DNA from: UBA1431 sp002329665
GTDB taxonomy: Bacteria; Bacillota; Clostridia; Christensenellales; UBA1431
Assembly (NCBI GenBank): GCA_040772545.1
Contig: JAXGXY010000007.1
Coordinates: forward strand, 8,086-72,085
Direction: 5' to 3'
DNA: 64,000 bases
In this document: positions 17,973 to 25,902 of the stretch, one piece after another
Position numbering within the stretch: position 1 is the first letter of the stretch
Layout of the letters: every line of letters begins with the position of its first letter
Program-made: the position numbers and the translations under genes
The notes under the pieces: generated by a model
Seen by the model: the letters and a program-made list of their open reading frames with translations, nothing else
Told to the model about the DNA's origin: nothing
Database searches by the model: none

Positions 17973-18132
17973 TTGCGCCCCTCCGTTTCACGTTATGTGA
18001 ATAATATTGAAACAACCCGGCAGTAGATAATCAGCCGAAAATCCGCCCGTGAAACAGTTTTTTGCCGAAACAAGGCGAGTTTTGCCGAATACCGCACCGC
18101 CTCGGCCCGCAAACGTCGGTTTGCGCGCCCGC

Positions 18133-18180
18133 AATAAAGGCCGGCGACAGACCCGGGAAGGTCTGTCATCGGCCTTTATT
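18133..18180 (-). terminator. Strong terminator of the B-repeat surface protein gene
   Basis: A long stem of about 20 bp (18133-18153 with 18160-18180, two small internal mismatches) has AT-rich ends and lies 36 nt past the stop. It should work in both directions. Confidence 0.8.
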
Positions 18181-18215
18181 TAAAGGGTACTTATTCGGCT
18201 TTTAACGCCGTTTTA

Positions 18216-20978
18216 CTATTCTTCGCGCTGCTTCTTCCTGCGCGTGAAGAGGAGAATGGCGCCTGTGGCGACGACCAGCGCGCCGACCATCAGCACCCAG
18301 TCGAGCGGGTTCTCGCCCGTCACCGGCAGCGCGGGCGCCGCGGGGGACGTCTCCTCGGGCACTGTTTCCACGGGTTCCAAAGACTCGGTCGGTTCCGGAG
18401 TCTCGGTCGGTTCCGGGGTCTCGGTCGGTTCCGGAGTCTCGGTCGGTTCCGGAGAAACCGGGCCGAGAGGCGGTTGTGTCTCCACTATTTCCTCTACCTC
18501 GGTGTAGAAGAAGGTGATGATGTTTTCCGCGGGATCCGCGGTGAGTTGAATCGTTACGTCATCCGCGCTCACCGGCTCGTAGCCCTCGATTTCGATGGGC
18601 GATTCGGTGATGCTCTGCATCGTTACGCCCGTGCCCGTCTTGTCGGGCGCTACGGGGTCCGTCGTGCCCTCGAGGTAATAATGCACGGTATAGCCCTGCT
18701 CCTGAGGCGTGTAGTAGATATAGACGAAGTTGACGAGGCCCGGTTCCATTTTGTGCGTGACCGGGGCCGTCGACATGTCATACCCCGGATGCGGCACGAT
18801 GGCGTAATCGGCCACCGTGATCACCACGTCCGTCGGGACCATATACGGTAAACCTATACCCGTCAATATTTCCGTCTGCTCCCTGTCCTTGTAAATGATA
18901 TGTCCGACGACGAGGAGCTGGTCATCTGCTGTGTACTGCGCCTGCAGCGTGAGGGGGCCGGTGACGTTGTCGTACGGATTGCTCATCACGGCAGTGCTCA
19001 TGCCCCTGATGCTAGTGTTGGCGCTGTAGCTGAGAGTTTGGCTTCCCACCGGGAGCCAGCCGGTGAACGTGTAGCCGGGCCTTACCGGGTCGTCGGGCGG
19101 GGTCGCGTTGCTTCCGTGGGGCACATCCAGTTTGACGATCAAGCTGTCGTCCCAGTCAATGAACCGCACCTTGTATACGTTGATAGTCCACTTAGCGTAC
19201 AGCGTCACGTTGCCTTCCAGGTTGAACGTCTCGCCTGCTGCATAGTCCGTCCCGGTGCCGTCGGCCTCCGTGTTCCAGCCGGTGAACGTGTGCCCCGTCT
19301 TGGACAGCGTTCCCGCTGCGGCCGCAGTTATCGCCGTATTGTAGTCATAGGTCCCCGCTGCAGTCCCGCCGGAGGGCTCGCCCGTGCCTCCGTTCGCGTC
19401 GTAGGCAAGGGTGTACGTGTTGATCGTATACGTCGCCTGAATCGTGCGGTTTTCCGTGACGTCTTCATAGTCCCCGTCCCAGCCGGTGAACGTGTGGCCG
19501 GTCCTTGACGGGTCGGCGGGCGGGGTCGCGTCGCCGCCGTAGTCGACCGTATCCGTGTCGAGTACGCTGTCGTCCCAGTCAACGAACGTCACCGTGTACT
19601 GGTTGATCGTATACGTCGCCGTAATCGTGCGGTTTTCCGTGACGTCTTCATAGTCCCCGTCCCAGCCGGTGAACGTGTGGCCGGTCCTTGACGGGTCGGC
19701 GGGCGGGGTCGCGTCGTCGCCGTGGTTGACCGTATCCGTGTCGAGTACGCTTCCGTCCCAGTCTTTGAACGTCACCGTATATGAGTTGATCGTATACTGC
19801 GCGTACAGCGTCACAGGGCCTTCCAGGTTGAACTTATCGCCTTCTGCATAGGCCGTCCCGGTGCCGTCGGCCTCCGTGTTCCAGCCGCTGAACGTGTGCC
19901 CCGTCTTGGACAGCGTTCCCGCATTGGGCACCGTTATCAGCGCGCCGTAGGCATAATTCGCAGGAGGGGTCCCGCCGGAGTACGTGCCCGTGCCGCCGTT
20001 CGCGTCGTACGCCACCGCGTAGTATAACGGTTCGTACTGCGCCTGAATCGTGCGGTTTTCCGTGACGTTTTCATAGTCCCCGTCCCAGCCGGTGAACGTG
20101 TGGCCGGTCCTTTCCGGGTCGGCGGGCGGGGTCGCGTCGCCGCCGTAGTCGACCGTATCCGTTTTGAGTACGCTGCCGTCCCAGTCTTTAAACGTCACCG
20201 TATATGAGTTGATCGTATATTCCGCCGTTACAGTCAGATTGCACTGCACGTTGGTGAACGACTTGTCCCAGCCGGTGAACGTGTAGCCTGTCCTCGTCGG
20301 GTCGGCGGGCGGGGTCGCGTCGTCGCCCTTTTTCACTGTATCCGTCTTGAGCACGGTGCCGTCCCAGTCTTTGAACGTTACCGTGTACTGCTCTACGTAC
20401 TGGGCGTAAAGCTTTACGTTTTTGTTGAGGGTAATCGAATCTCCCGGATCGTAGCTCGTTCCCGTGCCGTTCGACCTCGTGTTCCAGTGGTCGAACACGT
20501 AACCGCCGTATTTGGTCAGATGGCTGCCGTCCGCCACCTGCACGGACGTGCCTGCGCGGGCCCTTTGGGTAGACGGGGTGCTGCCCGAGCCGCCGTTATT
20601 GTCGTACTCGAGCTCATAACCCCTTTCGGTGAACTGGGCGTAGAGGTGAACATCGCCATAGATTGTTATTATGTCGCCCGGATCATATCTTGTTCCATAG
20701 CGGCCGGACGAATTTGTGTGCCAATACCCGAAGAAGTATAGGTTGCCCTCAATATAATTATACAGGTTTTGCGCATCGGCTACTGTTACCTCATCGCCCC
20801 GATCTAAACCGGTCACATCGGCCGGGCAATCGCCGCCGTCGGCGCCGTTTTCGTGGTAATCCACTTTATACGTCGAGCCGCCGCCGTACCCAAACACCGT
20901 GCCCGCCGGCAGCATCGTGGCCACCATCAGCACGGCCACAAGCACCGCCAGTAACTTCCCCTTCTTTGTGAATTTCAT
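18216..20978 (-). CDS. Sortase-anchored B-repeat/MucBP surface adhesin (LPVTG)
   Basis: The 920-residue protein has a signal peptide (residues 1-32). Nine Listeria-Bacteroides (InlB B-type) repeats follow, of about 61 or 76-80 residues, each with a YTFTGWD or FxxWNT core. Then come an atypical beta module, a MucBP-like domain (QGYTVHYYLEGT...), four TPEPTE stalk repeats and a sorting signal: LPVTG, a hydrophobic span and RRKKQREE. It should be linked to the wall by sortase and is probably an adhesin; the ligand is unknown. I start at 20978, where AAAGGAGGG precedes the ATG, because longer frames add a non-signal leader. The 5' leader carries two c-di-GMP-type riboswitches. Confidence 0.88.
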   Translation of the reverse strand: MKFTKKGKLLAVLVAVLMVATMLPAGTVFGYGGGSTYKVDYHENGADGGDCPADVTGLDRGDEVTVADAQNLYNYIEGNLYFFGYWHTNSSGRYGTRYDPGDIITIYGDVHLYAQFTERGYELEYDNNGGSGSTPSTQRARAGTSVQVADGSHLTKYGGYVFDHWNTRSNGTGTSYDPGDSITLNKNVKLYAQYVEQYTVTFKDWDGTVLKTDTVKKGDDATPPADPTRTGYTFTGWDKSFTNVQCNLTVTAEYTINSYTVTFKDWDGSVLKTDTVDYGGDATPPADPERTGHTFTGWDGDYENVTENRTIQAQYEPLYYAVAYDANGGTGTYSGGTPPANYAYGALITVPNAGTLSKTGHTFSGWNTEADGTGTAYAEGDKFNLEGPVTLYAQYTINSYTVTFKDWDGSVLDTDTVNHGDDATPPADPSRTGHTFTGWDGDYEDVTENRTITATYTINQYTVTFVDWDDSVLDTDTVDYGGDATPPADPSRTGHTFTGWDGDYEDVTENRTIQATYTINTYTLAYDANGGTGEPSGGTAAGTYDYNTAITAAAAGTLSKTGHTFTGWNTEADGTGTDYAAGETFNLEGNVTLYAKWTINVYKVRFIDWDDSLIVKLDVPHGSNATPPDDPVRPGYTFTGWLPVGSQTLSYSANTSIRGMSTAVMSNPYDNVTGPLTLQAQYTADDQLLVVGHIIYKDREQTEILTGIGLPYMVPTDVVITVADYAIVPHPGYDMSTAPVTHKMEPGLVNFVYIYYTPQEQGYTVHYYLEGTTDPVAPDKTGTGVTMQSITESPIEIEGYEPVSADDVTIQLTADPAENIITFFYTEVEEIVETQPPLGPVSPEPTETPEPTETPEPTETPEPTESLEPVETVPEETSPAAPALPVTGENPLDWVLMVGALVVATGAILLFTRRKKQREE
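18384..18455 (-). repeat. Four 18-bp repeats encoding the PEPTET stalk
   Basis: Four consecutive 18-bp units, nearly identical, encode the Pro/Glu/Thr stalk before the LPVTG signal. Such tracts expand and contract by slippage and would set how far the protein stands off the wall. Confidence 0.9.
19441..19716 (-). repeat. Exact 93-bp intragenic repeats in the B-repeat adhesin
   Basis: Bases 19441-19533 and 19624-19716 are identical over 93 nt, exactly 183 nt (61 codons) apart. A third copy near 20046-20138 differs at only a few positions. Identity extends through silent positions, pointing to recent duplication or gene conversion. Confidence 0.9.
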
Positions 20979-21084
20979 ATGGACCCTCCTTTTAAAAACC
21001 TTTCTATCCTTCGCCGTACCCTTCGTCATTCTTACTCGTGTCCGCCCTTTGCTGCTCTTGCTTCCCTTCCTCCAACTCTCCAAC

Positions 21085-21131
21085 AAAAAACGCCCGGCTG
21101 CCGCCCCCTTTCAGAGATTGGCAGCCGGACG
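21085..21131 (-). terminator. Terminator fused to the proximal riboswitch
   Basis: Minus-strand arms (complements of 21120-21131 and 21091-21102) pair over 12 bp, followed by six T (21090-21085). The left arm lies inside the aptamer, so a folded aptamer and the terminator exclude each other. Confidence 0.85.
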
Positions 21132-21205
21132 GCCGTAGCGCTTTAGCGCTTTAGGCTCCGTGCTTTGCGCCCCCGCTTTTCAGACGGGTTTGCCCTTTCA
21201 TCCCT
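21113..21205 (-). ncRNA. GEMM-I (c-di-GMP-I) riboswitch, proximal copy
   Basis: The minus strand carries the GEMM-I core: GGGCAAACC, a GAAA-type capped P2 stem, GGGGCGCAAAGC, then GGAGCCTA and a P3 hairpin ending in CGTCCGGCTGCC. P1 is closed by AGGGAT (21205-21200) and ATCTCT (21118-21113). The aptamer lies about 135 nt upstream of the adhesin start codon. The G-rich J1/2 resembles the c-di-GMP-selective rather than the cGAMP-selective class, judged by eye only. Confidence 0.88.
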
Positions 21206-21337
21206 ATATTGTGCAATTTTGCCCTGATTCTTACAGTTTTCCCCTGAATTTCCAGATTATCCGTCGATCGGTTTGTGTTATTTCCGTCTTCACAGTGCCA
21301 CGGGCCCGCCCGGCGCCCCGGTTTCCCGTGCCGTACA

Positions 21338-21380
21338 AATAAAAACGCCCGGCCGCCATTTTTAAGATAGCAACCGGACG
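21338..21380 (-). terminator. Terminator fused to the distal riboswitch
   Basis: Minus-strand arms (complements of 21370-21380 and 21346-21356) pair over 11 bp with several G-U pairs and are followed by TTTTTATTT. As in the proximal unit, the left arm is borrowed from the 3' end of the aptamer. Confidence 0.82.
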
Positions 21381-21457
21381 ACCGTGGCGCTGTTTCGCGC
21401 TGTAGGCTCCCTGGCTTTGCGCCCCCGCTTTTCAGACGGGTTTGCCTTTTGTATCTT
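21364..21457 (-). ncRNA. GEMM-I (c-di-GMP-I) riboswitch, distal copy
   Basis: This is a second full aptamer with AGGCAAACC, a P2 stem capped by GAAA, GGGGCGCAAAGCC, GGAGCCTA and a P3 stem. P1 is formed by AAGATA (21457-21452) and TATCTT (21369-21364). The P2 region is identical in sequence to that of the proximal copy, while the P1 and P3 loops differ. It is the first element transcribed from the candidate promoter just upstream. Confidence 0.88.
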
Positions 21458-21481
21458 CACGATGCCTGATTTATAATGGAT

Positions 21482-21510
21482 ATGATAGCATACAAGCCGG
21501 TGTTTGTATA
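21482..21510 (-). promoter_or_regulatory. Candidate promoter of the riboswitch-adhesin transcript
   Basis: TATACA (21510-21505), 17 nt and TATCAT (21487-21482) on the minus strand would start RNA near 21475, just before the distal aptamer. The rest of 21206-21337 and 21511-21640 shows no gene. Confidence 0.5.
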
Positions 21511-21642
21511 GGCTTTTCACGTTTTGCCAAGCAAAAAAAACCTCGTTTTCCTCCGGTTTTCCGGCCGCTGTCCCGTTTTGCGGCCTGCCAACCGTTCTAT
21601 CCATCATTATCCGGCATATTTCGCGCCCTTGGCGCGGCCGGG

Positions 21643-21682
21643 CAAAAAAAACGGCCCGCGGTTTTTGCGCGGGCCGTTTTTT
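21643..21682. terminator. Bidirectional terminator of the CoA-disulfide reductase gene
   Basis: Arms 21651-21660 and 21668-21677 form a 10-bp GC stem, flanked by A-runs on the left and T-runs on the right, 25 nt past the stop. Confidence 0.85.
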
Positions 21683-21702
21683 GGGGGGTCGGCCGTTTTT
21701 TT

Positions 21703-24165
21703 CTATATGAACAACGTGGTGTCCGAAAGCTCCGCGGCCCCCAGGAACGTGGCCACCCCGCCGACTTCCACGCCGTCGATGAGCTCTTCGCGCGATATGC
21801 CCATCACGTCCATCGACATCTGGCAGGCCACCAGACGCACGCCGTTTTCCATGGCGGTTTTCATGAGGCCCTCGAGCGACTGCACGTTCTTCCCCTTCAT
21901 GACGCGGCGGATCATTTTCGCGCCCATGCCGGCCATGTTCATGCGCGAGAGCCCGAGCTTCCCGCTGCCCCTTGGCATCATCGCGCCGAACATCCGCTGG
22001 ACAAAGGGTTTTTTCACCCTTACCCTTGCGGCCCTGCGCAGGATGTTGAGCCCCCAGAACGTGAAGAACATCGTGACGCTGCGCCCCATGGCCGCGGCGC
22101 CGTTTGCGATGATGAACGACGCGATCGCCCTGTCGAGGTCGCCGCTGAAGACCACCATCGTCTTGTCGTTTTGCGCCGGCGGGGCGGTTTCGCCCCCGCG
22201 CACCGCGCCCGCGCCCTTTCGGAGCGTGACGGTGTACACGCCCCTGTCCTGCGCGACGCTTTCGAGCACGTTGCCCGTGCGCTCGCTCCACACTTCGGCG
22301 TCGGAGGCGAAACCGGCGTCGGTGGCGGCGACCACCAGCCTTTCGCCTTCTTCTAGCTGTTTCATCGCCTCGGCGGTCCTTAGTATCGGCCCCGGGCAAT
22401 GGAGGCCGGTGGCGTCCACGCTGACCTCTTTTTGGGGCGCGGCGGTATCCGCCGGCTTTGGCGGGCCGCCGCCCGCCGGTTGCCCGCTATTCTCTTTTTG
22501 CCCCTCGTCCGAAAGGGCCCGCCTGTCCCTTTTTACGATGTTGTAGGTCGTGTAGCCGCCGCTGAGATTGTAGGCGTCGAACCCGTGCTGCTCCAGCAGC
22601 CGCGCCGCGATGTACCCCCTGAGGCCGACCTTGCAGTAGACGTACACGGGCTTTGTGCTGTCGAGCTTTTCGAGGCTGTCGCGCAGCGCCGCCAGCGGGA
22701 TGTTGACCGCGTCGCCGATCACGTTCATCACGTGTTCCTCCGGCGTCCCCACGTGGACGAACTGCGCCCCTTCCCCGGCCAGGGCGTCCACGTCGTGCCA
22801 GTGAACGGCCTTCACGTCGCCTTTCAGGATGTTCGCGGCCGTCATGCCCAGCATGTTCACCGGGTCCTTGGCCGAGGAGTAGGACGGCGCGTAGCAGAGT
22901 TCGAGCCGCTCCAGGTCGTAGACCGTGCCGCCCAGCCGCTGCGCCGTCGCGATCACGTCGATGCGTTTTTCCACGCCCTCGAAACCGGCCGCCTGCGCGC
23001 CGAGGATCCTGCCTTCCTTATCGAAGAGCAGCTTCATGTGGACGGGCTTCGCGCCGGGGTAGTAGCCCGCGTGGCTGCCCGGGTGCACGTAGGTCTTGTG
23101 GTAATCGACGCCCTGTGCTTTCAGCTGTTTCTCGTTCATGCCGGTGCAGGCCGCCGTCATGTCGAAGACCTTGACGACCGAACTCCCCTGCACAGATAGC
23201 GGGGCGGCGCTTCGCCCGGCGATGACCTCGGCCACGGCCCGGCCCTGCTTGTTCGCCGGACCGGCCAGCGGCACGACCGAAGGCGCCTGCGTCACGAAAT
23301 GCTTCACCTGTATGGCGTCGCCGACCGCGTAGATGTCCGGGTCGGAGGTCGCAAACGCGTCGTCGACCAGTATGGCGCCGCCCGCGCCGAGTTCGAGCCC
23401 GGCGTCTTTGGCGAGGCCGCTCTCGGGCACGACGCCGATGCTGATCACGACCATGTCCGTATCGAGGCCGGTCCCGTCGGTGAGCGACACCCGAAGGCCC
23501 GATTCCGTCGGTTCGATCCCGTCTACGCCCGCGCCGAACCTGAGCCGCAGCCCGTTTTCGCGCATGTGGTTGTGCAGTATGGCGGCCATTTCCCGGTCAA
23601 AAGGCGGCACGGCCTGGTCGAGGAATTCCGCGACCGTCACGTCCAGGCCGCGCGCTTTCAGGTTTTCCGCCATCTCCACGCCGATGAACCCCGCGCCCAC
23701 CACCACCGCGCGCCCGGGCGCGCGTTCTTGGATGTAGTCGCTGATGCGGTAGGTGTCGGGCACGGTCCTGAGCGTGAACACGCCGGGGTAGGCGAGCCAT
23801 TGCCTGTTTGGCACCTTCGGCTCCGCCCCCGGCGAAAGGATGAGCTTGTCGTAGCCCTCGCGGTAGGTCTCCCCGCTCCTGTGGTCCTTCACGACGGCTT
23901 CCTTTTTCGCCCGGTCGATGGATACGACCTCGGACAGCGTGCGCACGTCCACGTTAAAAAAGCCGCGCATCTTCTCCTCGGACGTCACGATGAGCCGCGA
24001 TTTGTCCTTGATCACGCCGCCGATGTAATACGGAAGGCCGCAGTTGGCGTAGGAAATGTATTCGCCTTTTTCGAAAAGGACGATCTCGACGTCCTCGTCG
24101 AGCCTCCTCAGCCTCGCCGCGGCGGAGGCGCCGCCCGCGACGCCGCCGACTATCAGTACCTTCAT
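21703..24165 (-). CDS. CoA-disulfide reductase fused to rhodanese, TusA and DsrE-like domains
   Basis: The 820-residue cytoplasmic protein joins four modules. First is a flavin disulfide reductase (about 1-445) with FAD motif GGVAGGASAAARLRR and the single active-site Cys42 in SYANCGLPYYIGG, as in CoA-disulfide/CoA-persulfide reductases. Next come a rhodanese domain (about 455-555) with active-site Cys in VYCKVGLRGY, a TusA domain (about 575-645) with the CPGP motif, and a C-terminal DsrE/peroxiredoxin-like domain (about 665-820). Together they should reduce and relay persulfide sulfur. A weak GGGGTGA precedes the ATG. A Crp/Fnr gene lies upstream in the same orientation. Confidence 0.9.
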   Translation of the reverse strand: MKVLIVGGVAGGASAAARLRRLDEDVEIVLFEKGEYISYANCGLPYYIGGVIKDKSRLIVTSEEKMRGFFNVDVRTLSEVVSIDRAKKEAVVKDHRSGETYREGYDKLILSPGAEPKVPNRQWLAYPGVFTLRTVPDTYRISDYIQERAPGRAVVVGAGFIGVEMAENLKARGLDVTVAEFLDQAVPPFDREMAAILHNHMRENGLRLRFGAGVDGIEPTESGLRVSLTDGTGLDTDMVVISIGVVPESGLAKDAGLELGAGGAILVDDAFATSDPDIYAVGDAIQVKHFVTQAPSVVPLAGPANKQGRAVAEVIAGRSAAPLSVQGSSVVKVFDMTAACTGMNEKQLKAQGVDYHKTYVHPGSHAGYYPGAKPVHMKLLFDKEGRILGAQAAGFEGVEKRIDVIATAQRLGGTVYDLERLELCYAPSYSSAKDPVNMLGMTAANILKGDVKAVHWHDVDALAGEGAQFVHVGTPEEHVMNVIGDAVNIPLAALRDSLEKLDSTKPVYVYCKVGLRGYIAARLLEQHGFDAYNLSGGYTTYNIVKRDRRALSDEGQKENSGQPAGGGPPKPADTAAPQKEVSVDATGLHCPGPILRTAEAMKQLEEGERLVVAATDAGFASDAEVWSERTGNVLESVAQDRGVYTVTLRKGAGAVRGGETAPPAQNDKTMVVFSGDLDRAIASFIIANGAAAMGRSVTMFFTFWGLNILRRAARVRVKKPFVQRMFGAMMPRGSGKLGLSRMNMAGMGAKMIRRVMKGKNVQSLEGLMKTAMENGVRLVACQMSMDVMGISREELIDGVEVGGVATFLGAAELSDTTLFI

Positions 24166-24340
24166 TGCTTTTCACCCCGCTTGTCTTTGTGAATATGATA
24201 CGGCAAATTGCGGGGATGCTTCGGTAACAAAGTCACATTGGCGTTTTATTTCACAATGTTTTTTTTTGCGGATCGGTGAAACGGCCGAAGGGACCCTTTA
24301 AAAGGTTTGCCGATGCTTTATACAATTATCCCGGGCTCTG

Positions 24341-25003
24341 TCATAAGAGGTCCTCCAGCGCGCCCCGGTCGGCGATGGTGACGCGCTTCCTCCCCATCTC
24401 CAGCCAGCCCTGGTGGCGCATCTCCCCCAGCATACGCGAGACGACCTCGCGCGCCGTCCCCAGCTCGGCGGCGATCTGCTCGTGCGTGACGCGCAGCGTC
24501 GCGCTCCCCACCTGCGCCGCGCGCTCGAGCAGCCATGCGGCCAGGCGCCTGTCCACCCGCTCGAACGTCACGCTCTCGAGCACCTGAAGCGATTCGGCCA
24601 GGCGCCTGTACAGCGTCATGATGACGAAGTCCTTCCACGGCAAGTGGCCCTCCAGCGTCCGCTGGTAGACGCCGCCCGGTATGAGGAACATCTCGGCGTC
24701 CTCCTCCACCTGCGCGATGGCCGGGAAGTCCTCGCCGGTGAGCTTACAGGCCACCGAGACGAGGCAGGTGTCTCCGGCTTCGGCGCGGTAGAGCGTCATC
24801 TCCCGCCCGCCGGGCGAGAGCTTGTACACGCGCAGCACCCCCGAGAGGACGAGCGGCACGTGCGGGCAGGTCTCGCCCCTGCGCATGAGGATGGCCCCGG
24901 CCTCGCGCCTGACCAGGCTCCCTTCGCCTATCAGCGCTTTCAGCGCCTTTTCCCCGAGCGTTTGAAGCACGGGGAAAAGCTTGGTCAGCGATGCCGCGTC
25001 CAT
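24341..25003 (-). CDS. Crp/Fnr-family transcriptional regulator
   Basis: The 220-residue regulator has an N-terminal cyclic-nucleotide-binding-type beta-roll (about 20-130), a dimerisation helix and a C-terminal winged helix with the recognition region THEQIAAELGTAREVVSRML. It has Cys in GETCPHV and GDTCLVSVACKL but not the FNR Cys array, so an Fe-S cluster of that type is unlikely. Thiol or persulfide sensing would fit its neighbour but is inference. The ATG at 25003 is preceded by AGGAGGAGG. It is co-oriented with the HAD gene 19 nt upstream. Confidence 0.88.
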   Translation of the reverse strand: MDAASLTKLFPVLQTLGEKALKALIGEGSLVRREAGAILMRRGETCPHVPLVLSGVLRVYKLSPGGREMTLYRAEAGDTCLVSVACKLTGEDFPAIAQVEEDAEMFLIPGGVYQRTLEGHLPWKDFVIMTLYRRLAESLQVLESVTFERVDRRLAAWLLERAAQVGSATLRVTHEQIAAELGTAREVVSRMLGEMRHQGWLEMGRKRVTIADRGALEDLL

Positions 25004-25022
25004 GGCTTTCCTCCTCCTTTCT

Positions 25023-25703
25023 TCATCCGCCGGCCGCCAGCAGCGTTTCCAGGCTTTCGACCAAGAGGTCCGCAACGGCTTTGCACGCCTGCGCCTCCGC
25101 CTTCCTCTCCGGCGGACAGAGGGCGCAGACCGCCATCCCCGCCGCTTTCGCCGATTTCATGGCGTAGAGGCTGTCCTCGAACACGACGCAGGATTCCGGC
25201 GGCACGTCCAGCAGGCGGGCGGCGTGCAGGAAGAGTTCCGGCCCGTCCTTATGAAGGCCCGCTTCGTCCTCGGTGACGATTGCCTCAAACGCCCCGGCGA
25301 TGCCGGTCCTTTTCAGCGCGGCCCCGGCGAGCGCGGCGTCCGACGCCGTGACCACGGCGAGGCGCAGCCCTTTTCCCAGAAGACGGCCGACGAGCGCGCC
25401 GGCGCCCGGCATCAGCGCGACCTCGTTTGCGTAGGCGGGCAACGCCTTTTCGACCCAGCCGGCGACGATTTTTTCGGGCGTCGTTTGGAGCCCGAAACGC
25501 TTAACGAGGTAGCAGGCGCTCTGCATGAAGCCCATCCCCCGGATGTCCCGCACCGCCTGCCGGTCCACCGGAACGTCGTTCTCGGCGAAGAAATCAAGGC
25601 CCACCCTGTGCCAGACCCATAACGAATCGAGCAGCACGCCGTCCATGTCGAAAAGCGCCGCGCGCTTCCCCCCGATCACCGGGCCCAACCCGTTGTTTCC
25701 CAT
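25023..25703 (-). CDS. HAD-superfamily phosphatase (beta-phosphoglucomutase-like)
   Basis: The 226-residue protein has HAD motif I FDMDGVLLDS (nucleophile Asp19, general acid Asp21), an alpha-helical cap in the beta-phosphoglucomutase/GPH style, motif II VVTASD, and motif III/IV VFEDSLYAMKSAKAAGM. It should hydrolyse a small phosphate ester or act as a sugar-phosphate mutase; the substrate cannot be read from sequence. The start at 25703 (GGGGGA upstream) agrees with the promoter at 25758-25786. It appears to be transcribed with the Crp/Fnr gene. Confidence 0.88.
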   Translation of the reverse strand: MGNNGLGPVIGGKRAALFDMDGVLLDSLWVWHRVGLDFFAENDVPVDRQAVRDIRGMGFMQSACYLVKRFGLQTTPEKIVAGWVEKALPAYANEVALMPGAGALVGRLLGKGLRLAVVTASDAALAGAALKRTGIAGAFEAIVTEDEAGLHKDGPELFLHAARLLDVPPESCVVFEDSLYAMKSAKAAGMAVCALCPPERKAEAQACKAVADLLVESLETLLAAGG

Positions 25704-25757
25704 GTTTTCCCCCAGTTTTCCCGGCGTTTTTATACCCGAACGCCCCTTTTTTTGTCT

Positions 25758-25786
25758 ATTATATAAGGCCGGCGCCTTCCCGTCCA
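25758..25786 (-). promoter_or_regulatory. Sigma-A promoter of HAD-crp/fnr
   Basis: TGGACG, 17 nt and a perfect TATAAT on the minus strand lie 55 nt upstream of the HAD ATG. Confidence 0.7.
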
Positions 25787-25843
25787 CCGGCGGCTCAGAC
25801 GCGGGCCACAAACAAACGGGCGTTTCCGGCTGATCCGCGCGCA

Positions 25844-25871
25844 GAAAAAAACGGCGCTTAAAGCGCCGTTT
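25844..25871. terminator. Terminator at the end of the fliF-fliY flagellar block
   Basis: A 7-9 bp stem (25851-25859 with 25861-25869) is flanked by seven A on the left, read as T on the minus strand, and TTTT on the right. It ends the flagellar block and could also stop transcription from the other side. Confidence 0.85.
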
Positions 25872-25902
25872 TAACCGGGAAACGAAGCCATGCCTCTAAA
25901 GA

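Noticed and set aside
18384..20140. Regular repeats as a CRISPR array
   Set aside because: The repeats are in frame inside a surface-protein gene and encode known B-repeat and stalk modules.
20979..21086. 36-residue N-terminal extension of the B-repeat adhesin
   Set aside because: It would start inside the proximal riboswitch terminator, and the signal peptide with AAAGGAGGG begins at 20978.
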